Assembly (NCBI RefSeq): GCF_032823475.1
Contig: NZ_CP127915.1
Span: forward strand, 1,426,001 to 1,490,000
Origin: Acinetobacter sp. SAAs474
GTDB taxonomy: Bacteria; Pseudomonadota; Gammaproteobacteria; Pseudomonadales; Moraxellaceae
Direction: 5' to 3'
DNA length: 64,000 nucleotides
Each line of letters starts with the position of its first letter. Position 1 is the first letter of the stretch. Below are positions 1 to 12,104 of the stretch, one piece after another. Both the position numbers and the translations under genes were made by a program. The notes below the pieces were generated by a model. That model ran no database searches, was not told where the DNA came from, and worked only from the letters and a program-made list of their open reading frames with translations.

Positions 1-1
1 T

Positions 2-325
2 ATTCGTGCTTACGCAGGTAAAGCACGTGAAGGTAAACTTTCAATTGAAGATATGACAGGCGGTACATTCACGATTACCAATGGTGGTACTTTCGGTTCA
101 TTACTTTCAACCCCAATTTTAAATACACCACAAACTGCAATTTTGGGTATGCATAAAATCCAAGATCGTCCGATGGCAGTGAATGGACAAGTTGAAATTT
201 TGCCAATGATGTATTTGGCACTTTCTTATGATCATCGTCTTATTGATGGTAAAGAAGCTGTTGGTTTCTTAGTAACAATTAAAGAATTGTTAGAAGAACC
301 GGCTCGACTTATTCTTGACCTTTAA
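2..325 (+). CDS. sucB: Dihydrolipoyllysine succinyltransferase (E2 of 2-oxoglutarate dehydrogenase), 3' part
   Basis: C-terminal 107 codons of the E2 component, which moves the succinyl group from the decarboxylase to CoA in the TCA cycle. The frame is open from base 2, so the 5' part lies outside the window. The acyltransferase catalytic-domain ending is clear: [10 protein letters not shown], then the active-site motif SYDHRLIDG (His-Arg-x-x-Asp-Gly) about 30 residues from the end. It is followed after 59 bases by lpd (E3), the usual sucA-sucB-lpd order in Acinetobacter. The catalytic motif is intact. SucB rather than AceF is inferred from the lpd-sucCD neighbourhood. Confidence 0.93.
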   Translation: MRAYAGKAREGKLSIEDMTGGTFTITNGGTFGSLLSTPILNTPQTAILGMHKIQDRPMAVNGQVEILPMMYLALSYDHRLIDGKEAVGFLVTIKELLEEPARLILDL

Positions 326-351
326 TATTACAAAATAAACTACGGGCTTAG

Positions 352-1818
<1,467 letters not shown>

Positions 1819-1826
1819 GTTGATTA

Positions 1827-1855
1827 AAAGAGCGGTTTTGACCGCTCTTTTTTAT
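1827..1855 (+). terminator. Rho-independent terminator of the sucAB-lpd operon
   Basis: A stem AAAGAGCGG/CCGCTCTTT followed directly by a T-run, 9 bases after the lpd stop. It separates lpd from sucC, so sucCD probably has its own promoter in the AT-rich 1856-1987 stretch. Confidence 0.85.
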
Positions 1856-1987
1856 TTAAATGATTAATAATAATTGATAGATCATTTAGTCATAAAAGTA
1901 TAAATTCTATAAATACAAAGCTTATTGTAATGGACGCTTAAGTTTTGTTGGTAAATAACAACGTGAAAAGTAGTAAAAGGTATAGAA

Positions 1988-3154
1988 ATGAATCTACACG
2001 AATATCAAGCAAAAGCGTTATTAAAAAAATATGGTATGCCAGTTCAAGAAGGCATTTTAATTCAAACACCTAAAGAAGCAGCAACTGCATTTGATCAGAT
2101 TGGTGGTCACTGTGCTGTGATGAAGGTACAAGTGCATGCTGGTGGTCGTGGTAAGGCTGGTGGCGTTAAGGTTGTAAAATCAAAAGACGAAGCAACCGAA
2201 TATGCAAAAAAAATGTTGGGTTCACGTTTAGTTACTTATCAAACAGATAGTTATGGACAGCCAATTCATAGTATTTTGGTCTGCGAAGATGTTTATCCTG
2301 TAGCGCGTGAGCTGTACTTGGGTGCTGTTGTAGATCGCTCTAGTCGTCGTGTTACTTTTATGGCTTCGACTGAAGGTGGTGTAGAAATTGAAAAAGTCGC
2401 TGAAGAAACACCTGAAAAAATTATTAAAGTAGAAGTTGATCCTTTAGTTGGTTTATTACCATTCCAAGCACGTGATGTGGCATTTAAGCTGGGTTTAAAA
2501 GATAAACAAATTAGTCAATTTGTTACTTTGATGACCGGTGCATATCGTGCATTTATTGAAAATGATTTTGCATTATTTGAAATTAATCCATTATCAGTAC
2601 GGGAAAATGGCGATATTCTTTGTGTTGATGCAAAAGTAAGTATTGATTCGAATGCATTATATCGACTGCCTGAAATTGCAGCGATGCGAGATAAATCTCA
2701 GGAAAATGAACGTGAATTAAAAGCATCTGAATTTGATCTAAATTATGTTGCATTAGACGGTAATATTGGTTGTATGGTCAATGGTGCTGGTTTGGCAATG
2801 GCAACGATGGATATTATTAAGCTTTATGGTGGTCAGCCAGCAAACTTTCTTGATGTTGGGGGAGGTGCGACCAAAGATCGTGTGATTGAAGCCTTTAAAA
2901 TTATTTTATCCGATAGCTCTGTACAAGGTGTGCTCATTAATATTTTTGGTGGGATTGTACGTTGTGACATGATTGCAGAGGCCATTATTGCTGCAGTTCA
3001 AGAGGTCAATGTCACTGTGCCGGTAGTGGTGCGTTTAGAAGGGAATAATTCTGAACTTGGGGCCAAATTATTAGATGAATCTGGTTTGACTTTGATTTCT
3101 GCAGTTGGGCTTGCGGATGCCGCAGAAAAAATTGTTGCTGCAGTACAAGCTTAA
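1988..3154 (+). CDS. sucC: Succinyl-CoA ligase (ADP-forming), beta subunit
   Basis: 388 residues, the family length. With SucD it couples succinyl-CoA hydrolysis to nucleotide triphosphate synthesis. Seen: start [22 protein letters not shown]-grasp glycine-rich stretch [13 protein letters not shown] near 50-62, metal-ligand segment FEINPLSV near 200, and the C-terminal CoA-ligase fold with [17 protein letters not shown] and [11 protein letters not shown]. The upstream ribosome site is only a weak AAGG. sucD follows after 10 bases with a good Shine-Dalgarno, so the pair is a two-gene unit with stoichiometric expression. Confidence 0.97.
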   Translation: MNLHEYQAKALLKKYGMPVQEGILIQTPKEAATAFDQIGGHCAVMKVQVHAGGRGKAGGVKVVKSKDEATEYAKKMLGSRLVTYQTDSYGQPIHSILVCEDVYPVARELYLGAVVDRSSRRVTFMASTEGGVEIEKVAEETPEKIIKVEVDPLVGLLPFQARDVAFKLGLKDKQISQFVTLMTGAYRAFIENDFALFEINPLSVRENGDILCVDAKVSIDSNALYRLPEIAAMRDKSQENERELKASEFDLNYVALDGNIGCMVNGAGLAMATMDIIKLYGGQPANFLDVGGGATKDRVIEAFKIILSDSSVQGVLINIFGGIVRCDMIAEAIIAAVQEVNVTVPVVVRLEGNNSELGAKLLDESGLTLISAVGLADAAEKIVAAVQA

Positions 3155-3164
3155 GGAGTATCAC

Positions 3165-4055
3165 ATGAGCGTATTAGTAAATAAAAATACAAAAGTTTTA
3201 GTACAAGGTTTTACTGGAAAAAATGGTACTTTTCATTCTGAGCAGGCGATTGCTTACGGTACCAAAGTCGTGGGTGGTGTGACACCAGGTAAAGGTGGAA
3301 CACAGCATTTAGATTTACCTGTATTTAATACCATGCGTGAGGCCGTACAGGAAACAGGTGCTAATGCAACTTCAATTTATGTACCAGCACCATTTGTATT
3401 GGATTCTATTGTTGAGGCAGTAGATTCAGGTATTGAGCTGATTGTGGTGATTACTGAAGGTGTACCAACGCTGGATATGTTAAAAGCCAAACGTTATTTA
3501 GAAACGAATGGTCATGGCGCTCGGCTGATTGGGCCAAATTGTCCGGGTATTATTACCCCTGGAGAATGCAAAATTGGGATTATGCCAGGACATATTCATC
3601 AACCTGGGCGTATTGGTGTTATTTCACGTTCAGGTACACTGACCTATGAAGCGGTTGCACAAACGACCAAATTAGGTTTGGGACAATCGACCTGTATTGG
3701 TATTGGTGGTGATCCTATTCCTGGAATGAACCAAATTGACTGTTTAAAACTATTTCAAGAAGATCCGCAAACCGATGCGATTATCATGATTGGTGAAATT
3801 GGTGGTACAGCAGAAGAAGAGGCTGCAGAGTATATTCAGTCATGTGTGACCAAGCCTGTGGTTGGCTATATCGCAGGTGTGACAGCGCCGAAAGGTAAGC
3901 GAATGGGGCATGCTGGTGCAATTATTTCAGGTGGTAAAGGAACGGCTGAAGAAAAATTCCGTGCATTTGAAAAAGCAGGTATTGCTTATACACGTAGTCC
4001 AGCAGAACTTGGATCAACCATGTATGCCTTGTTAACAGAAAAAGCGATGTTGTAA
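3165..4055 (+). CDS. sucD: Succinyl-CoA ligase (ADP-forming), alpha subunit
   Basis: 296 residues. Carries the CoA-binding Rossmann domain ([19 protein letters not shown]) and the catalytic histidine that is phosphorylated during turnover, His249 in GHAGAI, within [27 protein letters not shown] and the [11 protein letters not shown] loop are intact. ATG 3165 is chosen because TAAGGAG lies 7 bases upstream; the longer frame from 3105 would overlap sucC by 50 bases and has no family support. Co-transcribed with sucC. Confidence 0.97.
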   Translation: MSVLVNKNTKVLVQGFTGKNGTFHSEQAIAYGTKVVGGVTPGKGGTQHLDLPVFNTMREAVQETGANATSIYVPAPFVLDSIVEAVDSGIELIVVITEGVPTLDMLKAKRYLETNGHGARLIGPNCPGIITPGECKIGIMPGHIHQPGRIGVISRSGTLTYEAVAQTTKLGLGQSTCIGIGGDPIPGMNQIDCLKLFQEDPQTDAIIMIGEIGGTAEEEAAEYIQSCVTKPVVGYIAGVTAPKGKRMGHAGAIISGGKGTAEEKFRAFEKAGIAYTRSPAELGSTMYALLTEKAML

Positions 4056-4091
4056 CGCTTGATCTTGATGATGATCGCGTAAGCGTGAAAC

Positions 4092-4124
4092 GCAGGTAAA
4101 GTCTCAATGATAGACTTTACCTGC
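4092..4124. terminator. 13-bp perfect hairpin between convergent sucD and trpS
   Basis: GCAGGTAAAGTCT (4092-4104) and its exact reverse complement (4112-4124) enclose a 7-base loop. It lies between the 3' ends of sucD (+) and trpS (-), the position of a bidirectional terminator, but neither side has a T-run. It may instead be a 3'-end stabilising stem or need Rho. Confidence 0.5.
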
Positions 4125-4134
4125 ATACTGGTCG

Positions 4135-5148
4135 TTAAAAATGAAATACGCCTAAACCTGATTTAACTTCATCTAAAGTCTGTTGGGTAATATCACGACA
4201 ACGTTCTGTACCTGCTTTAAGAATATCCATAATATAATCAGGATCTTTTGCTAGTTCGATACGACGTTCGCGAATAGGGCCAATCAGCTCTTTAAGTACA
4301 GCTTCAAGACGTTTTTTAACAGTGCCATCACCTAAACCACCGCGGCGATAATGTGCTTTCAGTTCTTCAACTTCTTCTTTGTTTGGATCAAATGCATCTA
4401 GATAAGTAAAGACAATGTTGCCTTCAACTTGACCTGGATCTTCGATACGTAAGTGATTTGGGTCGGTATACATTGCATTGACTGCTTTTTTAATATCTTT
4501 ATCACTTGCATCTAAAACGATGGTATTGCCGAGTGATTTAGACATTTTTGCTTTACCATCAAAACCAGGAAGACGCCCCATATTGGATAGTAGTGCTTTA
4601 CATTCTGGTAATAAGTCATGACCGATTTGACGATTTAAACGACGAACAATTTCATTGGTTTGTTCGATCATAGGAATCTGATCTTCACCTACGGGAACAA
4701 CAGTGGCTTTAAATGCAGTAATATCAGCAGCTTGAGCAACAGGGTAGCATAAGAAACCTGCAGGGATATCACGCTCAAAACCGCGCATTTGAATTTCAGA
4801 TTTAATGGTTGGGTTGCGCTCTAAACGAGCAACAGTGACAAAATTTAGATACAGCATCGTGAGTTCATTGAGTGCTGGTAAGCAAGATTGAACACAAATG
4901 GTGGTTTTGTTTGGATCAATACCGACGGCAAGATAGTCTGTTGCGACTTCAATGATATTGCGACGCACTTTTTCAAAATTATCGGCATTATCGGTGAGTG
5001 CTTGTGCATCGGCAAGTAATAGATGCTGATGATGTGAATCTTGTAATCCTACGCGAGAACGTAGAGAGCCAACAAAATGACCAAGGTGAAGTTGTCCTGT
5101 AGGACGGTCGCCCGTTAATATGATGGGGCGATGATCTTGAGTACTCAT
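4135..5148 (-). CDS. trpS: Tryptophanyl-tRNA synthetase
   Basis: 337 residues, class Ic aminoacyl-tRNA synthetase charging tRNA-Trp. Signature HLGH at 21-24 (after TGDRPTGQL) and the KMSKS loop (AKMSKSLGN, about 196-204) bind ATP and are intact; DQIPMIEQTNEIVRR is the family's conserved segment. ATG at 5148 is preceded by TTGGAATCCGTC, giving a GGA ribosome site; an in-frame TTG 12 bases upstream is less likely. Convergent with sucD and divergent from the antiporter at 5585. Confidence 0.96.
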   Translation of the reverse strand: MSTQDHRPIILTGDRPTGQLHLGHFVGSLRSRVGLQDSHHQHLLLADAQALTDNADNFEKVRRNIIEVATDYLAVGIDPNKTTICVQSCLPALNELTMLYLNFVTVARLERNPTIKSEIQMRGFERDIPAGFLCYPVAQAADITAFKATVVPVGEDQIPMIEQTNEIVRRLNRQIGHDLLPECKALLSNMGRLPGFDGKAKMSKSLGNTIVLDASDKDIKKAVNAMYTDPNHLRIEDPGQVEGNIVFTYLDAFDPNKEEVEELKAHYRRGGLGDGTVKKRLEAVLKELIGPIRERRIELAKDPDYIMDILKAGTERCRDITQQTLDEVKSGLGVFHF

Positions 5149-5584
5149 GACGGATTCCAAAAAAGTAGTCTAGGCTACATCGAGCTTTATAGAAAATGAT
5201 GCTATTGTACGGTATATTTTTTTTTTATGTCAGAACAATAAAATGAGAAAATTATAAAAGTAATTCATTTTATACAAAAAATAAATGAAGCATCTGTCTT
5301 TAAAATAGTAAATCATCATGTATTGATATCGATGTACCTTTAATCAATATATGCGCTAAGAATAGAGAAGCCGTGAATAGCCAGAAAGTAAAATAATGTG
5401 TGTATGCGAGGTGTATTTGTGAGTGTGGCAATATTCAAACTTGCATATTTTCTGCTGTAGAAATGTTATTTATTCTTCATAAACTTGAAGAAAAAGTATT
5501 ATGATTTCTGGAATAAGAATATTTCAGTATAGCGTGAGCTATTTAAAATTATTCTCTTGTCTTGTAATTAAAAATGGTCGTGCA
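5149..5584. other. Divergent intergenic region, trpS / antiporter
   Basis: About 350-430 bases of AT-rich sequence with an 11-T run near 5218-5228. It must contain the promoters of trpS (-) and of the antiporter gene (+). I see no convincing operator, RNA or conserved ORF. Confidence 0.5.
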
Positions 5585-7084
5585 ATGGGTAGTTTTTTAT
5601 TTTTACAGATTTTCACCGTTATTTTTGCACTTTCGATCGCAACAACGATTTTTAATAAGCGCGTTCTTGGATTTCCGCAAGCGATTGGTGTTCCTATTGT
5701 TTCTGCAATTTTTGTATTTTTATTACAATGGGGTGCCAGTTTATTAAATGGTAATCGTTTTATTAGTATTAATATTAATAATATTGAAGCAGCAGTTAGA
5801 CATATTGATTTTTATAATTTTTTAATTAATGGTGTGATTTGCTTTATTTTAACTTCATCGGCATTGAAGTTTAAGGTTTCTGATTTAAGAAATTATTGGA
5901 AACCAATTGGATTGCTTGCCAGTATTGCTTTAGTCCTCTGTGCTGTGTTTTTTGGTATCGCACTATATGGATTTCAGTTTTTATTAGGACAACATGTTGA
6001 TCTGTTGGTGCTGCTTTTATTGGGTGCAGCCTTAGGTGCAACGGATCCAATTGGAATTAAAGGGGTATTAAGTTCAGTTAGAGCACCGCATCATCTAATT
6101 GTAAAGCTTGAGGGCGAATCGTTATTTAATGATGCAATGTGTATTGCGTTATTTATGACCTTGTTGAATGTTTTAAAAGGTCAACATATTACGGTGCTTG
6201 GTGTTTTAGAAACTTTGCTTTATGAAATTGTAGTGGCTGTTATTATTGGCTGGGGAGTCGGTTTTGCTATTTTACGTTTGCTTCGTGGTAAACATGAAAT
6301 GGAATCACTGATTTTAACTACGGCTTTATTGGCGTGTGGCTCATATTTAATTGCTTTGTTTGCTCATGCTTCAGCACCGATTGCTTGTGTTATTGGTGGA
6401 TTAATTGTGGGTAATAAGTGGAATGAAATTCTTCAAGAAAAAGAAATTCGGGAGGTCAATCATTTTTGGCATACGGTAGAAGGTATTATCAATTCATTTT
6501 TGTTTACGTTAATTGGTCTTGAACTGTTTATTATTGATTTGAGTGTTAAACTGATTTTGGGTGGGATAGTTGCCTTTATTATTTTACATTTAGCACGTTT
6601 TGCAGCGAACTTTTTATCATTTTCATTTTTTCCTGTATTTAGAAAGAATAGCTATAACGGTAGCTTGACGATTCTTTCTTGGGGTGGGGTTCGAGGCGGA
6701 ATTTCCTTGGCCTTGATTTTGGCAGTGGCCAATATTCCTGAGTTGAGTGAGTATAGCGGGATTTTAATTGGTTATACTTTTATTGTGGTGTTGTTATCTG
6801 GGTTGGTGTGTGGGCTGGGCTTACCTGCAGTGATGAATGCCTTTTATTATAATCCCAATGAAGAAACTAAAGGGTTTAAGGGCTGGTATCAACGAATGTG
6901 CAATAAAATGAATCGGAAAGGATTTAAATATATTGTTGGTGAGGATCATCATGGTAATGAAACCATTACGGTGTATCAACCAGAAACATTAGTAGATCAA
7001 AGAACAGAAGATGGTGTGGCTGCAGTACATCATCCAGACAAGGCGCAAAAAGTGAAAAATTTTGAAAATCCTAACAACTTTTAG
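5585..7084 (+). CDS. Na+(K+)/H+ antiporter, CPA1/NhaP family
   Basis: A 499-residue polytopic membrane protein, rich in hydrophobic segments over the first 420 residues, with a hydrophilic C-terminal tail of about 80 residues. Diagnostic CPA1 motifs are present: GATDPIGIKG and EGESLFNDAM, holding the conserved Asp pair of the ion-binding site, and SWGGVRGGISLAL later in the protein. It probably exchanges cytosolic Na+ or K+ for protons. The frame opens at an ATG at 5501; I prefer the ATG at 5585, since the 28 extra residues look unlike the family start. Neither has a good ribosome site. Transcribed alone, convergent with the DOMON gene. Ion specificity cannot be read from sequence. Confidence 0.85.
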   Translation: MGSFLFLQIFTVIFALSIATTIFNKRVLGFPQAIGVPIVSAIFVFLLQWGASLLNGNRFISININNIEAAVRHIDFYNFLINGVICFILTSSALKFKVSDLRNYWKPIGLLASIALVLCAVFFGIALYGFQFLLGQHVDLLVLLLLGAALGATDPIGIKGVLSSVRAPHHLIVKLEGESLFNDAMCIALFMTLLNVLKGQHITVLGVLETLLYEIVVAVIIGWGVGFAILRLLRGKHEMESLILTTALLACGSYLIALFAHASAPIACVIGGLIVGNKWNEILQEKEIREVNHFWHTVEGIINSFLFTLIGLELFIIDLSVKLILGGIVAFIILHLARFAANFLSFSFFPVFRKNSYNGSLTILSWGGVRGGISLALILAVANIPELSEYSGILIGYTFIVVLLSGLVCGLGLPAVMNAFYYNPNEETKGFKGWYQRMCNKMNRKGFKYIVGEDHHGNETITVYQPETLVDQRTEDGVAAVHHPDKAQKVKNFENPNNF

Positions 7085-7116
7085 CATGATTTTATTGAAG
7101 GTGCTGGATCATAAAA

Positions 7117-7149
7117 ATAGCAAAAGGAATAATCCTTTTGCTATGTGAT
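7117..7149. terminator. Bidirectional terminator hairpin
   Basis: A perfect 12-bp stem ATAGCAAAAGGA/TCCTTTTGCTAT with an ATAA loop. On the minus strand it is followed by a T-run (CTATTTTTA), so it best serves the 7150-8025 unit; on the plus strand it can end the antiporter transcript. Confidence 0.7.
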
Positions 7150-7692
7150 TTAAAATTGATGTAACCAATCACGCTTATTATGAAAGTCTGCCTGTGGACT
7201 ACTATGTTGCATCGCAAAGTAATGTTCGCCTTGCGTTGTTTTAAGTACAGCAGTTAATCCGATAAAGAGATCTGTCCATTTTAGTTTATAGTTCAACATA
7301 AACTCAGTGAGGTCAATACTGGCATTTAAACCATAATGGGTTTTTTTAAGTTGATGAAGTTCAATATCATAGGCCGGTTTTGGCGGCATAGTTTCAGGAT
7401 AACGATATTCTTCAAAATCATAAGCCTGCCAAGCCTGAGATGGAGAGAGGTTGACTTCTCGATAAAAATCTTCGTCCTTTACACCAATAAAAACTTCAAA
7501 GCAGGTTTGTTGCCATAAATAATCTAGACGTGGTGATGAGTGAAGTACATCTGGCCATTGTATAAATTGATTAGGATCGCGTAACCAATATCCTACATTT
7601 AAAAGATAAGGATTTTGCTGTTCGATCGCTCCCACTAAAGAAATGGATTGAACATCTTTTTTATCGAAAGCGTTAAGTTCGTAACTGGCCAT
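7150..7692 (-). CDS. DOMON-like domain protein
   Basis: 180 residues, predicted soluble, with no signal peptide or membrane segment. The pattern of a beta-sandwich with FEVFIGVKDEDFYREVNLSP, then WQAYDFEEYRYPE, matches the small bacterial DOMON-like family, whose relatives bind haem or sugar; the bacterial role is unknown. It starts 9 bases after the yhbY stop and is probably co-transcribed. Family call from recognition of the fold pattern; function not assigned. Confidence 0.65.
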   Translation of the reverse strand: MASYELNAFDKKDVQSISLVGAIEQQNPYLLNVGYWLRDPNQFIQWPDVLHSSPRLDYLWQQTCFEVFIGVKDEDFYREVNLSPSQAWQAYDFEEYRYPETMPPKPAYDIELHQLKKTHYGLNASIDLTEFMLNYKLKWTDLFIGLTAVLKTTQGEHYFAMQHSSPQADFHNKRDWLHQF

Positions 7693-7701
7693 AAAATCAG
7701 C

Positions 7702-8025
7702 TTAATTAGATAAATGAGCGTGTCGAACAAGATTAGATAACTTTTGATTTTGTTTTGCTGCTTTTTTGTAAAGCAATGCAATTTTACCAATGGTTTGTAC
7801 AATTTCAGCGCCTGATACTTCAGCAATTTGGCTGATTAATGTACTACGTTCAACACGATCTTCACCAGTCACTTTGACTTTAATTAGTTCGTGATCATTG
7901 AGGGCACGTGCCAATTCTTCAATGACGCTCTCAGATAAGCCTTTATCACCCACCATGACTACTGGATTTAGCGCATGTCCAATTTGACGTAAACGTTTAC
8001 GCTCTTGAATAGATAAAGCCGCCAT
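7702..8025 (-). CDS. yhbY: YhbY-family RNA-binding (CRM domain) protein
   Basis: 107 residues made of one CRM domain: LSIQERKRLRQIGHALNPVVMVGDKGLSESVIEEL, with the GxxG loop replaced by VGDKGLS, then ELIKVKV and the family end AEIVQTIGKIALLYKK. In E. coli YhbY associates with pre-50S ribosomal particles. Its position divergent from rlmE, another 50S maturation factor, is conserved across gammaproteobacteria. The C-terminal 15 residues are a variable tail. Leads the two-gene unit with the DOMON protein. Confidence 0.92.
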   Translation of the reverse strand: MAALSIQERKRLRQIGHALNPVVMVGDKGLSESVIEELARALNDHELIKVKVTGEDRVERSTLISQIAEVSGAEIVQTIGKIALLYKKAAKQNQKLSNLVRHAHLSN

Positions 8026-8220
8026 ATAAAATACCTAATTTTAAAAACAGCTCAGTATAGCAAAAGGCAAGGTTAAGCGCTGTAAAAACTGTACAAATAT
8101 TCTATGCAATTTATTGCAAAAAAATATGATTAAAAGACGTGATTTAGATACACATGTATACTGCATCTATAAACTTTTTCACGTACAATGAATACCAAGA
8201 AAATTAATGTTTAGAGATTT

Positions 8221-8871
8221 ATGGCAACACGCATTACCAACCAAAAGTTATCAAAAAGTAGTCGTGCGTGGATGAGAGAGCATTTAGATGACCCTTTTGT
8301 AAAAAAAGCGCAAAAAGAGGGTTATCGCGCACGTGCCGCTTATAAACTACTTGAAATCCAAGAAAAATATAAAATTATCAGACCTGGTATGACCGTGGTT
8401 GATTTAGGTGCTGCACCAGGGAGTTGGTCACAAATTGCCGGCAAATTAGTCGGTGATAAAGGTTTGGTGATTGCTTCGGATATTCTAGAAATGGATGCTC
8501 TTCCCGATGTGACTTTTTTACAAGGTGATTTTCGAGAGGAAGAAGTTTTCGAAAAATTGTTAAATATTTTAAATGGACGCAAAGTTGATGTTGTAATTTC
8601 AGATATGGCCCCCAATACATCAGGTAATAGGGCTGTAGATCAACCTCGTCAAATTTATTTATGTGAACTTGCTTTAGACTTTGCGCAACGAGTATTGGGT
8701 CCAAATGGTCAATTTGTTGTAAAAGTTTTTCAGGGCTCTGGATTTGATGAATTTCGCAAGCAGGTTGTTGATAGCTTTGATATATTAAAGACTGCAAAAC
8801 CGGCTGCTTCACGTGCGCGTTCTAAAGAGGTTTTTCTTATAGGACAAGGGCGTAAAAAAGCTTCTAAGTAA
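8221..8871 (+). CDS. rlmE: 23S rRNA (uridine-2552 2'-O)-methyltransferase
   Basis: 216 residues, FtsJ/RrmJ family. It methylates the ribose of U2552 in the A-loop of 23S rRNA late in 50S assembly. SAM-binding motif I is [12 protein letters not shown]; the K-D-K-E methyl-transfer residues fall in the start region, [24 protein letters not shown] and [10 protein letters not shown]. It sits between divergent yhbY and downstream ftsH, the conserved order. A long 3' gap (139 bases) to ftsH may hold an ftsH promoter. Confidence 0.96.
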   Translation: MATRITNQKLSKSSRAWMREHLDDPFVKKAQKEGYRARAAYKLLEIQEKYKIIRPGMTVVDLGAAPGSWSQIAGKLVGDKGLVIASDILEMDALPDVTFLQGDFREEEVFEKLLNILNGRKVDVVISDMAPNTSGNRAVDQPRQIYLCELALDFAQRVLGPNGQFVVKVFQGSGFDEFRKQVVDSFDILKTAKPAASRARSKEVFLIGQGRKKASK

Positions 8872-9010
8872 AAAGTTTACTTGCCAAGTCGTTAAAAATT
8901 GTGCATGTTGTATTTTTTTAATGATTTTGATAGCTGATCTTCAGCTTAATTGGAAACAAAGGTCACCCATTGAGGGCATGATCAAATTAGATTGATATGG
9001 GAATAAAGCT

Positions 9011-10900
9011 TTGAGCGATCTCTTCAAGAATGCCGTATTGTGGCTCATTATACTTGGTGTACTGATACTTATTTTCAGTAACATCAATGGCAGTGATAAG
9101 CCGACATCAATGAACTACTCTGAGTTTGTTGCTGCGGTGAATGCTGGTCAAATTAAAAAAGTTACAATCGATGGCGAAAGAATTAGTGGTGAAAAAGCAA
9201 ATGGCTCACCATTTGAAAGTATTCGTCCGGCTGTTCAAGATCCTGAACTGATGCCGAGCCTCATAAAAAATCATGTAATTGTTGAGGGTACTGCACCGCA
9301 ACGTCAAGGTTTATTGATGCAACTCCTCATTGCGAGTTTCCCTGTACTTTTAATCATTTTGTTATTCATGTTTTTTATGCGCAACATGGGTGGTGGTGCA
9401 GGCGGTAAAAATGGTCCAATGAGCTTTGGTAAGTCGAAAGCAAAAATGCTTTCGGAAGACCAAATTAAAGTGACTTTTACTGATGTAGCGGGTTGTGATG
9501 AAGCTAAACAAGAAGTTGTTGAGATTGTTGACTTTTTAAAAGACCCAGCAAAATTTAAACGTTTAGGTGCAACTATTCCTAAAGGTGTATTGATGGTTGG
9601 TCCTCCTGGTACAGGTAAGACCTTGTTGGCTAAAGCGATTGCGGGTGAAGCCAAAGTACCATTCTTCAGTATTTCTGGTTCTGACTTCGTGGAAATGTTT
9701 GTTGGTGTTGGTGCTTCACGTGTTCGTGATATGTTTGAACAAGCAAAACGTCATGCACCATGTATCATCTTTATCGATGAGATTGATGCGGTAGGGCGTC
9801 ATCGTGGTTCGGGTACTGGTGGTGGTCATGATGAGCGTGAACAAACATTAAACCAGATGTTGGTTGAAATGGATGGCTTTGAAGGCAACGAAGGTATTAT
9901 CGTGATTGCAGCGACAAACCGTGCCGATGTACTGGATAAAGCATTGTTGCGTCCGGGACGTTTTGACCGCCAAGTAATGGTTGGTTTGCCTGACATTAAA
10001 GGTCGCGAACAAATCTTAAATGTACATTTGAAAAAACTACCGTCGATTACAGGTGTTGATGTTAAAGTTTTAGCACGTGGTACACCTGGTTTTTCTGGTG
10101 CACAATTGGCTAACCTTGTGAACGAGGCTGCATTGTTCGCAGCGCGTCGTAACAAGAATACAGTTGATATGCATGATTTTGAAGATGCAAAAGATAAGCT
10201 GTATATGGGGCCAGAACGTAAGTCGATGGTACTTCGTGAAGAAGAACGTCGTGCAACAGCATATCATGAGGCTGGGCATGCGATCGTGGCTGAAATACTA
10301 CCAGGTACGGATCCTGTGCATAAAGTTACCATTATGCCACGTGGTTGGGCATTGGGTGTAACATGGCAATTGCCTGAATTTGATCAGACCAGCAATTATA
10401 AAGACAAAATGTTAAACGAATTGTCAATTTTATTTGGTGGGCGTATTGCTGAAGAAGTCTTCATTAATCAAATGTCAACCGGTGCATCAAACGATTTTGA
10501 ACGTGCAACTAAAATGGCACGTGCGATGGTTACCAAATACGGTATGTCTGATAAGCTTGGCGTGATGGTTTATGAAGATGATTCGCAGCAGTCATTTATG
10601 GGCAGTATTGGTAGTCGTACTATTTCAGAGGCAACTCAACAACAAGTAGATGCTGAAGTACGTCGTATTATTGATGAGCAGTATCGTGTTGCACGAGATA
10701 TCTTGGAAAATAATAAAGATATTGCGCATGCGATGGTTAAAGCATTGTTGGAATGGGAAACCATTGATCGTGAGCAAATTCGCGATATTATGGAAGGACG
10801 TGAACCACAACCACCAAAAGTGTATGTTGCTGATCATCCTGTGATTGACGTGACACCTACTGACGCATCAACAACACCACCGCCATTACCATCAGCTTAA
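9011..10900 (+). CDS. ftsH: ATP-dependent zinc metalloprotease FtsH
   Basis: 629 residues, inner-membrane AAA+ protease that degrades misfolded membrane proteins and regulators such as LpxC and sigma32. Two N-terminal membrane segments (about 7-25 and 100-122) flank a periplasmic loop. Walker A GPPGTGKT is near 197, Walker B IIFIDEID near 252, the second region of homology [20 protein letters not shown] near 300-320, and zinc motif HEAGH near 417. The start is a TTG at 9011 with GGGAAT upstream; the next residues [10 protein letters not shown] match the family N-terminus. A proline-rich tail ends the protein. A TTG start suggests reduced translation. Confidence 0.96.
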   Translation: MSDLFKNAVLWLIILGVLILIFSNINGSDKPTSMNYSEFVAAVNAGQIKKVTIDGERISGEKANGSPFESIRPAVQDPELMPSLIKNHVIVEGTAPQRQGLLMQLLIASFPVLLIILLFMFFMRNMGGGAGGKNGPMSFGKSKAKMLSEDQIKVTFTDVAGCDEAKQEVVEIVDFLKDPAKFKRLGATIPKGVLMVGPPGTGKTLLAKAIAGEAKVPFFSISGSDFVEMFVGVGASRVRDMFEQAKRHAPCIIFIDEIDAVGRHRGSGTGGGHDEREQTLNQMLVEMDGFEGNEGIIVIAATNRADVLDKALLRPGRFDRQVMVGLPDIKGREQILNVHLKKLPSITGVDVKVLARGTPGFSGAQLANLVNEAALFAARRNKNTVDMHDFEDAKDKLYMGPERKSMVLREEERRATAYHEAGHAIVAEILPGTDPVHKVTIMPRGWALGVTWQLPEFDQTSNYKDKMLNELSILFGGRIAEEVFINQMSTGASNDFERATKMARAMVTKYGMSDKLGVMVYEDDSQQSFMGSIGSRTISEATQQQVDAEVRRIIDEQYRVARDILENNKDIAHAMVKALLEWETIDREQIRDIMEGREPQPPKVYVADHPVIDVTPTDASTTPPPLPSA

Positions 10901-10903
10901 CTT

Positions 10904-10930
10904 AAAAACCACCTTCGGGTGGTTTTTTTA
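10904..10930 (+). terminator. Terminator of rlmE-ftsH
   Basis: Stem AAAACCACC/GGTGGTTTT with the very stable TTCG tetraloop and a T-run, 4 bases after the ftsH stop. folP therefore needs its own promoter (10931-11055). Confidence 0.9.
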
Positions 10931-11055
10931 TGCCTAAAGTAATTGGATGTTTCTATCTAGACCATCCAAATTGAAGTAAGGAAAGTCATTAAAATATATT
11001 TTTGTCATGGCTGAACAAGATACAATAACATTAAATTTATGGAGGTCGATTAATA

Positions 11056-11922
11056 ATGCAGTTAGTTGAATTACCTAGAAAAAAAATTAAATGTGGTCGC
11101 TTCAGTCTTGATTTGGCTGTACCACATGTCATGGGTATTTTGAATGTGACACCTGATTCATTTAGCGATGGTGGTCAGCATAATCGTGGTATGGCAGCTA
11201 TTGAGCGTGCATTGCAAATGATGGCTGAAGGTGCAACGATTATTGATATTGGAGGGGAATCTACGCGTCCTGGTGCAGCAGTGGTTGAGATTGATGAAGA
11301 AATTAATCGGGTAATTCCTGTTGTAGAGGCGTTGGCGCAGTATGACATTATATTGTCGATTGATACTTCACAGCCGGAAGTCATGCGTGCAGCAGTAAAA
11401 GCGGGTGCACATATTTGGAATGATGTACGTGCTTTGACACGACCAAATGCATTGGAAACTGCAGTTGAATTAGATGTGCCTGTTATTATCATGCATATGC
11501 GTGGTGAGCCAACAACCATGAATCATTTAGATCAGTATGATCATGTTACTGTAGATGTTATGAATGAGTTGCAACAACGTATAGATGCAGCTGTTACTGC
11601 AGGAATTAAAGCAGAAAATATTATTATTGATCCAGGTTTTGGTTTTGCTAAAAATGCACAGCAAAACTTGCAATTGCTGGATCAATTATATCAGTTGAAT
11701 GACTTAGGTTATCCGATTCTTTCAGGTTTATCTCGTAAGCGTTTTATTGGTGAGGCTTTATTGGGTGCAGATGTTGCAGATCGAGCGGTAGGTTCTGTCG
11801 TGGCACATTTGCTGAGTATTCAGCAAGGGGCATCCATTGTACGTGCACATGATGTAAAAGCCATGATGGATGCGATTCGTGTCTGGCGGGCCATGCAGTC
11901 ATCCGTTGCAAGTGATCACTAG
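11056..11922 (+). CDS. folP: Dihydropteroate synthase
   Basis: 288 residues, TIM-barrel enzyme joining dihydropterin pyrophosphate and p-aminobenzoate in folate synthesis; target of sulfonamides. Both family signatures are present: MGILNVTPDSFSDGG (about 26-40) and IDIGGESTRPGA (about 63-74), then DPGFGFAKN and the GLSRKRFIGEAL loop that binds the pterin phosphate. A good GGAGG lies 11 bases before the ATG. Downstream of ftsH as in enterobacteria, but glmM does not follow. Confidence 0.96.
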   Translation: MQLVELPRKKIKCGRFSLDLAVPHVMGILNVTPDSFSDGGQHNRGMAAIERALQMMAEGATIIDIGGESTRPGAAVVEIDEEINRVIPVVEALAQYDIILSIDTSQPEVMRAAVKAGAHIWNDVRALTRPNALETAVELDVPVIIMHMRGEPTTMNHLDQYDHVTVDVMNELQQRIDAAVTAGIKAENIIIDPGFGFAKNAQQNLQLLDQLYQLNDLGYPILSGLSRKRFIGEALLGADVADRAVGSVVAHLLSIQQGASIVRAHDVKAMMDAIRVWRAMQSSVASDH

Positions 11923-12104
11923 GAAGTGGCGAGTCTAAATGGGTAGAGTAAGTAGAGTAATGTAGCGACTTATTTTTTGATTTATGTCGCAATCATGGCA
12001 TTTAATTTAAACAGGATAAATCACAGTATTTATCTTGTTTAATATTGGTCTAATAGCGTAATTATGATATAAGCACGTGGTTTTATACAAATTGATTAAT
12101 AGGT